From: Pseudomonadota bacterium
GTDB taxonomy: Bacteria; Myxococcota; Polyangia; GCA-2747355; JACKDQ01
Length of the DNA: 8,267 nt
Direction of reading: 5' to 3'
NCBI GenBank assembly: GCA_030591195.1
Contig: JAUVBO010000075.1
Coordinates: forward strand, 1 to 8,267
The notes under the pieces are model-generated. The model was not told the origin of the DNA. It saw nothing but the letters and a program-made list of their open reading frames with translations, and did not search any database. The position numbers and the translations under genes were made by a program. The number at the start of each line of letters is the position of its first letter. Position 1 is the stretch's first letter. Positions 1-6,520 of the stretch are shown piece by piece.

Positions 1-338
1 ATCAGCAGAGGCCCCGCTGCCGGCCACAACCCCGGCCTCGGCGGCTGACGGCGGAGTACTGGCCGGCAAGGCGGCCACAACCCCGGCCTCAGCGGCCACC
101 GTGACCATCACGACCGAGAGTCGGCGAACAAACGGGGTCGATGTCCGAAGGGCCCCTCCTCTCCGCAGCATCTGTCCCTGCACCCAGGGCCCTCCGGATC
201 TCGTCCTCGCCCGTGCGGTGGGCCGGACGCCGGTGGGTCCCCAGCGCGCGAGTCGTCGGCAGTGGGTCTTGGGCTCGCGGGGCTTTGCAGGACGATCGCC
301 GGGGTGGTACAGCAGCTGCAATGCCCGACCGGGAACCG
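1..338. other. Left-edge region, no gene called
   Basis: No gene can be called here with confidence. One plus-strand frame is open from the left edge to a TGA at 443-445. In its first part it reads as an Ala/Thr/Pro-rich peptide with a duplicated AATTPASAA-type element. The minus strand is also open from an ATG at 109 out to the left edge (Ala/Val-rich, with AAEAGVVA twice), so the coding strand of any edge gene is undecided. Between about 141 and 320 the RecQ frame has many A/T third positions, unlike the body of that gene, which argues that this part is upstream untranslated DNA. I saw no convincing promoter, tRNA or terminator. Confidence 0.5.
21..96. repeat. 25-bp direct repeat, two copies with period 51
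   Basis: Positions 21-45 and 72-96 match at 24 of 25 bases (core CGGCCACAACCCCGGCCTC); the single mismatch is at G40 versus A91. The period of 51 bp is a multiple of three, so any reading frame crossing both copies gives a peptide repeat with a 17-residue period. That would suit the low-complexity tail or head of a protein cut by the window edge. The match itself is read directly; the protein interpretation is inference. Confidence 0.7.
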
Positions 339-2624
339 ATGGAAGCCACGCTCGAGCACCACGCGCCCGCGCGGGAGGAAGGGGGCGCTTGCCCCGCCGC
401 GCCGGGCGCCGCATCGATGGCCGGACAGCAGCCGCTGCCCGGTGAGGAGCCGCCGGCGGCCCGGCTCGACCGGCTGCTGCGCGAGGTCTTCGGCCACGAG
501 GGATTTCGCCCGCATCAGCGCGCGGTCTGCGAGCACGTGGCCGCGGGGGGCAGCGCGTTGCTGGTGATGCCCACCGGCGCGGGCAAGTCGCTCTGCTACC
601 AGCTGCCGGGCCTGGCGCGCGGCGGCACGACGCTGGTGATCAGCCCGCTGATCGCGTTGATGGAAGATCAGGTGGCCCAGCTCAAGGCCCTCGGGCTGCG
701 CGCCGAGCGGATCCACTCGGCGCGCCCGCGGCCCGAGTCGCGGACGGTCTGTGTCGACTACCTCGAGGGCCGGCTGGCGTTCCTCTTCATCGCGCCCGAG
801 CGGCTCTCGGTGCCGCGCTTCCCCGAGATGCTCGCCCGGCGCCAGCTCGGGCTGATCGCCGTCGACGAGGCGCACTGCATCTCCCACTGGGGCCACGACT
901 TCCGACCGGACTACCGCTTGTTCAAGCAGCGACTGCCGGGGCTGGGCGCGGCGCCGGTGATCGCGCTGACCGCCACCGCCACCGAGCAGGTCCAGCGCGA
1001 CATCGTCGAGCAGCTGGGCATCGGCGACGCGCCGCCGTTCATCCACGGCTTTCGCCGCGACAACCTCGCCGTCGAGGTGGTCGAGATCCCGCCGCGGGAG
1101 CGCAGTGCCGCCGCGCGGCGGATCCTCTCTCAGCCCGACCGGCTGCCGGCCATCATCTACGCGCCGACGCGCAAGAAGACCGAGGCGCTGGCCCTCGAGC
1201 TCGGCAGCGGTGGGCTCTCCGGCACCCGCGAGCCCGTCGCCGCGGCGGCCTACCACGCCGGGATGGAGGCCGGCACGCGCGACGCGGTGCAGGCGCGCTT
1301 CATCGCCGGCGAGCTGGATGTGATCGTCGCCACCATCGCCTTCGGGATGGGGATCGACAAGGCCAACATCCGCACCGTGATCCACACCGCGCTGCCCGGC
1401 AGCATCGAGGGCTACTACCAGGAGATCGGGCGCGCGGGTCGGGACGGTGAGCCGAGCCGGGCGGTGCTGATGCAGTCCTACGGCGACCGGCGGACCCACG
1501 AGTACTTCTTCGAGAACGACTACCCCGAGCCGTCGGTGCTGGCCCAGGTCCGGTCCCGACTGCCGGCCGATGGGTCGCTGTCACGCGCGGCGGTGCTCGA
1601 CAAGCTTGGCCCGCTGCTCGACGAGAAGTCCCTCGAGCGGGCGCTCGACGTGCTGCGGATCAACGGCGGCGCGCGGGTCGGGGCCGATGGCTCGGTGAGC
1701 CGCGGAGGGGGCGACTGGCGCCCGGGCTACGAGGCCCAGCGCCAGGCCAAGCGCGGCCAGCTCGACCGGATCACCCGCTACGCCGAGCTGCCCAGCTGCC
1801 GGATGCTCCAGCTGGTGCAGTACTTCGGCGATACCACCGACAGCCGCGAGGCGTGCGGGCAGTGCGATGTCTGTGCGCCGGCGGGCGTGGCGATGCCCGG
1901 CGGGCGAGGCGTCTTCGTAGACGAGGTGGCCGCCTGCCAGCGGATCCTCTGGTCGCTGCGGGCCCAGGGCGGCGCCCTCGCCTCGGGGCGGCTCTACACC
2001 GAGACCTTCGAGGGCACCGGGGCCGGCGTCGACCGCCGACGCTTCGAGGCGCTGCTCGGAGCGCTGGCCCGGCAGAAGCTGGTCCGGATCGATGGCAAGC
2101 AGTTCGAGCGCGGCGACCGCACGATCCGCTACAAGCGCGTGCGGCTGACCCCACAGGGTGAACAGGCGAGCGACGCGCCCGACGAGCTCGCCGAGCAGCT
2201 GGGCGTCTCCGAGCGCCCGGCGACGCAGCCGGTCGCCCGGCCGAAGCGGCGCCGCAAGCAGAAGCGAGCCGCTGCGTCGCGTCCGTCGGCCCGCGGCTCC
2301 AACGAGACCGTCGTCCTCGAGGACTCGGTGTGGGACGTGACGGTGATCGAGGACGACGACGCCCTCGCCGCTGCCGAGGTCCCCGAGGTCCCCGAGGTCC
2401 CCGAAGACCTCTATGAGTCCTTGCGCGCCTGGCGGCTGAAGACCGCCAGGCAGAAGAAGGTCCCGGCCTTCCGCGTGCTCGACGATCGCACCCTGGCGGG
2501 CATCGCCGAGGCCCGCCCGCGCGACGAGGACGACCTGCTCGCCGTCTCGGGCATGGGCCCCAAGCGCTGCGAGCGCTACGGCGAGGCGCTGCTCTCGATC
2601 GTCGCCGACTACCTCACCGCCTGA
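339..2624 (+). CDS. recQ: RecQ-family ATP-dependent DNA helicase
   Basis: A 3'-5' superfamily 2 DNA helicase for recombination and fork repair. Residues from the 339 start (761 aa): Walker A MPTGAGKS 77-84; DEAH 176-179 followed by the RecQ aromatic-rich loop (WGHDFRPDY); TAT 211-213; FGMGIDK near 335-341; motif VI QEIGRAGRDG 361-370. The RecQ zinc cysteines are present at C487, C506, C509 and C512, followed by a winged-helix region (about 524-614), a basic then acidic linker (about 635-690) and an HRDC domain (about 690-759). All three RecQ modules look intact. Roughly 80 extra residues lie between motif VI and the zinc site compared with E. coli RecQ. The start is uncertain: ATGs at 321, 339 and 417 are in frame and none has a strong Shine-Dalgarno. 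I chose 339 because GC-rich third positions extend that far; 417 would match the usual RecQ N-terminus best. Confidence 0.93.
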   Translation: MEATLEHHAPAREEGGACPAAPGAASMAGQQPLPGEEPPAARLDRLLREVFGHEGFRPHQRAVCEHVAAGGSALLVMPTGAGKSLCYQLPGLARGGTTLVISPLIALMEDQVAQLKALGLRAERIHSARPRPESRTVCVDYLEGRLAFLFIAPERLSVPRFPEMLARRQLGLIAVDEAHCISHWGHDFRPDYRLFKQRLPGLGAAPVIALTATATEQVQRDIVEQLGIGDAPPFIHGFRRDNLAVEVVEIPPRERSAAARRILSQPDRLPAIIYAPTRKKTEALALELGSGGLSGTREPVAAAAYHAGMEAGTRDAVQARFIAGELDVIVATIAFGMGIDKANIRTVIHTALPGSIEGYYQEIGRAGRDGEPSRAVLMQSYGDRRTHEYFFENDYPEPSVLAQVRSRLPADGSLSRAAVLDKLGPLLDEKSLERALDVLRINGGARVGADGSVSRGGGDWRPGYEAQRQAKRGQLDRITRYAELPSCRMLQLVQYFGDTTDSREACGQCDVCAPAGVAMPGGRGVFVDEVAACQRILWSLRAQGGALASGRLYTETFEGTGAGVDRRRFEALLGALARQKLVRIDGKQFERGDRTIRYKRVRLTPQGEQASDAPDELAEQLGVSERPATQPVARPKRRRKQKRAAASRPSARGSNETVVLEDSVWDVTVIEDDDALAAAEVPEVPEVPEDLYESLRAWRLKTARQKKVPAFRVLDDRTLAGIAEARPRDEDDLLAVSGMGPKRCERYGEALLSIVADYLTA
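2376..2402 (+). repeat. 9-bp tandem repeat, three copies, inside recQ
   Basis: GAGGTCCCC occurs three times head to tail at 2376-2384, 2385-2393 and 2394-2402. It encodes the VPEVPEVPE stretch in the acidic linker just before the HRDC domain. It keeps the frame and probably reflects slippage in a flexible linker, with no effect on the folded domains. Confidence 0.85.
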
Positions 2625-3001
2625 GACACCCCCTTCCAGCCCACTGAGCTCCCTCGTCGCGCTCCGGCATCCGGCGCGGCCGTTCCGGTGCCCCGGATCG
2701 TCTCCGGCCTGGCGCCGTCGCAAGACCACGAAAACCCTGCCTCGGCGGCGATGGCCCGGTGGTTGCTTTGCTCAGCGGCGACGGACTCGAGCCAGACCAG
2801 CGCGGGAGGAAGACGGATGACCTGGAGTGATTGTTTCGAGGTGACGCCGACGGAGATCGGCGGACACGGCCGCGGTGAGCGGTGTCGCCTGCCGGGCTCG
2901 ATGGACAGCGAGCGCCCGCCCGGCGCGGCCGGTCCCGGTCGCTGCGGTGGTCGCCCTCGTTCGCAGGACCTGACGCCTCGTGGGTTGCCGGGAGCACGCG
3001 G
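2625..3001. other. Intergenic region between recQ and the xpb block
   Basis: This 377-bp stretch holds no confidently supported gene. Its base use is more mixed than in the flanking genes, with small A/T-rich patches around 2725-2740 and 2820-2840. It must contain the signals for the downstream block if that block is transcribed on its own. I could not identify a convincing -35/-10 pair, and no stem with a T-run follows the recQ stop. A 6-bp inverted repeat (CGCCGA at 2845-2850 and TCGGCG at 2857-2862) is no more than expected by chance at this GC content. The one coding candidate is listed separately. Confidence 0.6.
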
Positions 3002-3029
3002 ATGCCGCTGCCAACCGCCTCGCCGTTGA
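2817..3029 (+). CDS. Candidate small ORF, 70 aa, overlapping the xpb start
   Basis: An ATG at 2817 is preceded by a near-ideal Shine-Dalgarno (GGAGGA at 2805-2810, 6-nt spacing), better than any other start in the window. It opens a 70-codon frame ending with TGA at 3027-3029, beyond the chosen xpb start at 3002. The product begins MTWSDCFEV and is rich in Gly, Arg, Pro and Cys. I recognise no domain, signal peptide or membrane segment. Third positions are less GC-biased than in the neighbouring genes, which argues against a long-conserved protein. It could be a leader ORF coupling translation into xpb, or a chance frame. Confidence 0.25.
   Translation: MTWSDCFEVTPTEIGGHGRGERCRLPGSMDSERPPGAAGPGRCGGRPRSQDLTPRGLPGARGCRCQPPRR
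2991..2994 (+). promoter_or_regulatory. Ribosome binding site supporting the xpb ATG
   Basis: GGAG, part of CCGGGAG, lies 7 nt before the ATG at 3002. It favours that start over the in-frame GTG at 3080, which has no recognisable Shine-Dalgarno, and over frame openings further upstream. Confidence 0.5.
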
Positions 3030-4441
3030 CCCGGGTCGGTCAAGCGCGCAGGTCGCCCGGGCGCGGACCGCACGCCGCGGTGAGCCTGCGCTTCGACCGC
3101 GGGACGATCCTCGTCGAGGGCCCGCCTGGCGTGCTCGAGCGCGTGGCAGCGCTCGGGTTGACCGAGCTGCTGGCCGACCCGCGGGTCGGTGCCCTGCGGG
3201 CGCCGGCCCACCGCGACGCGGCGGTGCGCCGGGCGCTACACCTGGCGCAGATCCCCTGTCAGGTGCGAGGTGCGCCGCCGCTGCAGCTGATCGATGCGCT
3301 CCGGCGGCCACCGCTGCGCTCCTACCAGCAGGAGGCGCTCGATAGCTGGCTGATCAACGGCTGCCGCGGGGTGGTGGTGCTGCCCACCGGGGCGGGCAAG
3401 ACGCGGGTCGCGATCGCCGCCCTGGCGCGGCTCTGCCGCTCGGCGCTGGTGTTGGTGCCGACCCGGGTGCTGCTCAACCAGTGGCTCGCCGAGCTGCAGC
3501 GCTGTTACCGCGGGCCGATCGGCGTGCTCGGCGACGGCCGGCGGTCAGTCGAGCCGCTGACCGTCTGCACCTTCGAGAGCGCCTACCGGCGGATGGATGA
3601 CCACGGCGACCGCTTCGAGGTGGTGGTGGTGGACGAAGCGCACCACTTCGGCTCGGGCGCCCGGGCCGAGGCGCTCGAGATGTGCACCGCAGCTAGACGG
3701 CTCGGGCTGACCGCCACGCCGCCCGACAGCGTCGCGGCCACCGCGCGCCTCGGCCAGCTCGTCGGGCCGGTGGTCTGCCACTACGCCGTCTCCGACCTCG
3801 CCGGCGAGCACCTCGCGCCGTTCGATCGAATCCGCCTCTTCGTCGAGCTTGACGAGGACGAGCGCCGGGCCTACCTCGCCGCCCGCGAGCCGTTCAACGT
3901 CGCCTACGCGCGCTTTCGCCAGGCCGGCGGCTGGAGCTACGCCGAGTTTGCCCGCCTGGCGGGCCGCTCGACCTTTGGCCGTCGGGCCCTCGCCGGCTTC
4001 ATCGAGGCGCGGCGCCTGGTGAGCAACGCGCGGGTCAAGCTGCAGCTGGTGGCGCGGCTGCTCGCCCGTCACCGGTCGGACCGGACCCTGATCTTCACCG
4101 CCGACAACCACGCGGCCTACGCTGTCTCGCGAACGTTGCTGATCCCGGCGGTGACCTGCGACATCAAGCGTCGCGAGCGCGACGAGGTGCTCGGCTGGCT
4201 GCGCGAGGGGAAGGTTCGCGCCGTCGTCTCGTCACGGGTGCTCAACGAGGGGATCGACCTGCCCGAGGCGCGGATCGGGGTCATCGTCGGCGGAACCCTC
4301 GGCGCCCGGGAGCACGTCCAGCGGGTGGGCCGGCTGCTGCGGCCGCTGGCCGGCAAGCGGGCGGTGGTCTACGAGCTGGTGGCCCGCGACACCTACGAGG
4401 TGCAGAGTGCGGAGCGGCGGCAGCGTGACCTTGTTGCCTGA
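3002..4441 (+). CDS. xpb: XPB/SSL2-type superfamily 2 DNA helicase
   Basis: A 479-aa DNA translocase resembling archaeal XPB, which works with Bax1 in DNA repair. Residues from the 3002 start: a 110-residue N-terminal region in the place of the XPB damage-recognition domain; RSYQQEAL (Q motif-like) just before Walker A LPTGAGKT 127-134; DEAH 211-214; LGLTATP 234-240; an Arg/Phe-rich helical insertion between the two helicase lobes (about 290-345) in the place of the archaeal XPB thumb; NEGIDLP 415-421; and motif VI QRVGRLLRP 440-448. The Arg-Glu-Asp triplet that follows TAT in human XPB reads Pro-Asp-Ser here. The XPB call rests on the lobe layout, the thumb-like insertion and above all the next gene, which is Bax1-like. 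The alternative is a generic COG1061-type helicase. The GTG at 3080 is a possible shorter start (453 aa). Confidence 0.85.
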   Translation: MPLPTASPLTRVGQARRSPGRGPHAAVSLRFDRGTILVEGPPGVLERVAALGLTELLADPRVGALRAPAHRDAAVRRALHLAQIPCQVRGAPPLQLIDALRRPPLRSYQQEALDSWLINGCRGVVVLPTGAGKTRVAIAALARLCRSALVLVPTRVLLNQWLAELQRCYRGPIGVLGDGRRSVEPLTVCTFESAYRRMDDHGDRFEVVVVDEAHHFGSGARAEALEMCTAARRLGLTATPPDSVAATARLGQLVGPVVCHYAVSDLAGEHLAPFDRIRLFVELDEDERRAYLAAREPFNVAYARFRQAGGWSYAEFARLAGRSTFGRRALAGFIEARRLVSNARVKLQLVARLLARHRSDRTLIFTADNHAAYAVSRTLLIPAVTCDIKRRERDEVLGWLREGKVRAVVSSRVLNEGIDLPEARIGVIVGGTLGAREHVQRVGRLLRPLAGKRAVVYELVARDTYEVQSAERRQRDLVA

Positions 4442-5684
4442 GCGGCTGCTCGACCTCGAGGTCGACGAGGGCGCCGCCGTGGTGGTCCCGCGCTACCTGA
4501 CCACCCGCGATCATGGCTGGGTCGAGCGGCTGCTGCTCGAGCTCGAGGCCTGCGAGGGCCTCGCCCGGGCCGAGGTCGAGCCGAGGCTGCGCGAGCTCCG
4601 CGCTGCCTGTGGCTCGCGGCGACGGGCCTGCGCGGCGATGAGCCGCTGGCTGCTGCGGCGCTGCGGCTTCGAGATCGACGCCGCCTGCGCCCCGACGCGC
4701 ATCCGCGCGGCGCTCTTTGTTCGCGCCGGCAGGGCCGGGCTCGACACACCGCGCGAGGCGATCATCGCGCTGGCCGCCCGCGAGCTCGGGGTCCCTCCCG
4801 TCGCGGTCGCGCGCGATCTCTACGCCGATCTTCCGGCTGCGCGGCGGCTCGCCGGGTTGCCGGAGAAGCTGTCACCGGTGGCTGCGATCGAGGGCTACAA
4901 CCTGGTCCTCGCCCAGAGCCTGCTGTTGCGGGCCCAGCGGCTCGAGGTGCGAGTGGGCGGCAACCTCAAGGCGGTGCTGCGCTTCGCGCGGCTCCAGCGG
5001 TTGCTCTGCCTCGCCGAGGTCGAGCAGGGCGAGCTGCTGCTCGAGGCCCGCGAGCGAGGGGCGCAGGGGTTCGGGTCGGGCGGTCGGCTGCAGCTCTCGG
5101 GGCCGCTGGCGCTGTTTCACCGGACGACCAAGTACGGCCGGGCCATGGCGCGGTGGCTGCCGGCGTTGCTGCGAGCGCCGCGCTGGTCGCTGCGGGCGAG
5201 CTGCGTGCTCGGCGGGCGCGCGGTGACCTGGGCCGCGACCCACCTCGATCCGATCAGCAGCAGCCACGCTCCGGTCCAGCCGTTCGACAGCATGCTCGAG
5301 CGGCGGCTGTTTCGCGATCTGCGGCGGTTCGCGCCCGCCTGGGAGGTCGAGCGCGAGGCGGACCTGGTGCAGATCGGCCGCAAGATCGCCTGCGCCGACT
5401 TCACCTTGATCGAGCCCCGGCGCGGCGCGCGGGTCCCGGTGGAGGTGGTCGGCTTCTGGACCGAGCGCTACCTGCGCGAAAAGCTCGCGGTGCTCGCTGC
5501 GCTGCCCGCCTCGCGCCCCTGGGTGGTCTGCATCGACGAGGCCCTCGCCGCGCGAGCCGACCAGCTCGGCGCCGGGCCGATCCCCGGCCCGGTGTTTGTC
5601 TTCCGCCGCCGGATCGACGCCCAGGCGCTGATCACCTTCGTCGAGCAACAGCTCGAGTCGACCAGGATCCGCACTCCAACATAG
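4425..5684 (+). CDS. bax1: Bax1-like nuclease, DUF790 family
   Basis: Bax1 ('binds archaeal XPB') is the structure-specific endonuclease partner of archaeal XPB. From a GTG at 4425 the protein is 419 aa. Family hallmarks that I recognise are an N-terminal LLPERLLDL start, YNLVLAQSLLLRA (158-170), SGPLALF followed by TTKYGRAMARWLPALL (225-249), and a C-terminal nuclease core. The core has E292 in FDSMLE, D325 in ADF, E340 in VEVVGFW and K353 after YLREK, a PD-(D/E)XK-like arrangement in which the usual PDF of this family reads ADF. The gene overlaps the helicase gene by 17 bp in another frame, implying translational coupling. A GTG at 4407 (GAGG 5 nt upstream) is an alternative start; 4425 (GGAG 10 nt upstream) matches the family N-terminus better. 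No signal peptide or membrane segment is seen. Confidence 0.88.
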   Translation: MTLLPERLLDLEVDEGAAVVVPRYLTTRDHGWVERLLLELEACEGLARAEVEPRLRELRAACGSRRRACAAMSRWLLRRCGFEIDAACAPTRIRAALFVRAGRAGLDTPREAIIALAARELGVPPVAVARDLYADLPAARRLAGLPEKLSPVAAIEGYNLVLAQSLLLRAQRLEVRVGGNLKAVLRFARLQRLLCLAEVEQGELLLEARERGAQGFGSGGRLQLSGPLALFHRTTKYGRAMARWLPALLRAPRWSLRASCVLGGRAVTWAATHLDPISSSHAPVQPFDSMLERRLFRDLRRFAPAWEVEREADLVQIGRKIACADFTLIEPRRGARVPVEVVGFWTERYLREKLAVLAALPASRPWVVCIDEALAARADQLGAGPIPGPVFVFRRRIDAQALITFVEQQLESTRIRTPT

Positions 5685-5687
5685 GAG
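5684..5687 (+). promoter_or_regulatory. Ribosome binding site overlapping the bax1 stop
   Basis: The bax1 stop TAG (5682-5684) runs into GGAG (5684-5687), which sits 9 nt before the ATG at 5697. Sharing bases between the stop codon and the Shine-Dalgarno is a typical arrangement for translational coupling within an operon, and it fixes this ATG as the start. Confidence 0.75.
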
Positions 5688-5696
5688 CAACGACCG

Positions 5697-6488
5697 ATGC
5701 AGCCATCATCATCATCCGACGAACGACGAGGCGCTCGCGGCGCCAGCTGGCGCAGCGAAGAGGTCGCGCTGAGCGCGCCCTACAACTGGTGTGACGCCCG
5801 CTGCGAGCGCTGCCCGCTCGGCGACTGCCGCTTCCGCGAGGCCGCGGTGGACGGGCGGGAGCTCGCCGGCGCCCCCGACGAGCTCGACGCGATCCTCGAC
5901 CAGATCGGCGTCGACCGCGTGCTGGGCGATGCCGGCGAGCTGCTCCGGCTGGGGATCCGGCGTCCGGCGGCCGACCCGCGCGAGCCGACCCTGCCGCCCG
6001 CCGCCGCAGACGAGGCGTCCGAGCTCGAGACGCTGACCTGCAAGGGGCTCGTCCGGGCTGCTACCCGCTACGTCGAAGAGGTTCGACAGGCGCGGCTGAT
6101 CTTTCTGCCCGAGCGGTCGCTGCCGGCGGAGGTGGCGCTGGAGCACGCGGTGCTGCTCTTCGTCACCATCGGCCGCTTTGCCGGCGACGTCACGGTGGGC
6201 GAGGCGCTGGCCGACGACGCGCTCGACGGCTGCCATCACAACGCGGCCAACCTGCTGCTGCTCGACCAGCTCGACCGGCAGACGGCGGCCGCCCTGCAGC
6301 AGGCCGCGGTGGCCGATGAAGGCGTCGACCGCGCGCTGGAGCCCTTCTGGGCCGCGCGCCGGGCCCTCCGTCGACAGCTCGACCCCTGGCTCGGGCAAGT
6401 CCCGGGCGAGCTGCAGCGCCGCATCGGCGAGCTGGTCGCCGCGGGCCGGGCGCCGTCACCCTTCTGTGTCGCTCGCGGCGAGAATTGA
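5697..6488 (+). CDS. Uncharacterised Cys-cluster protein in the xpb-bax1 operon
   Basis: A 263-aa protein of unknown function. After a Ser/Arg-rich leader it has YNWCDARCERCPLGDC at 29-44, giving C32-x3-C36-x2-C39-x4-C44, a spacing suited to a zinc or iron-sulfur site. Further cysteines (C115, C179, C257) are scattered. The rest looks helical: a hydrophobic segment VALEHAVLLFVTIGRF (146-161), too mixed to be a clear membrane span, then a CHHNAANLLLLDQLD region (179-193) and an Arg-rich helical C-terminus. From memory, a YN(W/Y)CD-x2-CERC opening recurs in conserved hypothetical proteins of several bacterial phyla; I know no function for them. It starts 12 bp after the bax1 stop with a coupled ribosome binding site, so it is very likely co-expressed with the helicase-nuclease pair. 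Third positions are strongly GC-rich, supporting a real gene. Confidence 0.88.
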   Translation: MQPSSSSDERRGARGASWRSEEVALSAPYNWCDARCERCPLGDCRFREAAVDGRELAGAPDELDAILDQIGVDRVLGDAGELLRLGIRRPAADPREPTLPPAAADEASELETLTCKGLVRAATRYVEEVRQARLIFLPERSLPAEVALEHAVLLFVTIGRFAGDVTVGEALADDALDGCHHNAANLLLLDQLDRQTAAALQQAAVADEGVDRALEPFWAARRALRRQLDPWLGQVPGELQRRIGELVAAGRAPSPFCVARGEN

Positions 6489-6520
6489 CCCAGCGAGGGG
6501 GCTGGGAGCTCGAGCGAGCT
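6489..6520. terminator. Possible bidirectional terminator between convergent genes
   Basis: Two small inverted repeats fill the gap between the Cys-cluster gene and thrC. CCCAGC (6489-6494) pairs with GCTGGG (6501-6506) across a 6-nt loop, and AGCTCG (6507-6512) pairs with CGAGCT (6515-6520) with only 2 nt between the arms. The second one touches the thrC stop codon. Neither has a T-run, so a classical intrinsic terminator is not shown; the position between converging genes is the main argument. Confidence 0.35.

Noticed and set aside
141..338. N-terminal extension of RecQ from position 141
   Set aside because: Third positions here contain many A/T bases, there is no family similarity, and the usual RecQ N-terminus is short.
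108..1499. 463-aa minus-strand open frame opposite recQ
   Set aside because: It is a mirror frame created by the strong codon bias of recQ; the product is low-complexity, Arg/Ala/Gly-rich and shows no motif, while the plus strand has every RecQ motif.
1581..2729. 382-aa minus-strand open frame opposite the recQ 3' half
   Set aside because: Same explanation: it lies opposite the zinc, winged-helix and HRDC parts of recQ and has no recognisable domain.
2845..2862. Inverted repeat CGCCGA/TCGGCG as an operator
   Set aside because: Six-base stems are expected often by chance in such GC-rich DNA, and no promoter is visible next to it.
2609..3211. 200-aa minus-strand frame across the recQ-xpb gap
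   Set aside because: It overlaps the recQ end and the xpb N-terminus, has no domain, and no ribosome binding site was evident.
4872..5690. 272-aa minus-strand frame opposite bax1
   Set aside because: The plus strand shows clear DUF790 motifs; the minus frame has none and its composition is typical of GC-bias shadows.
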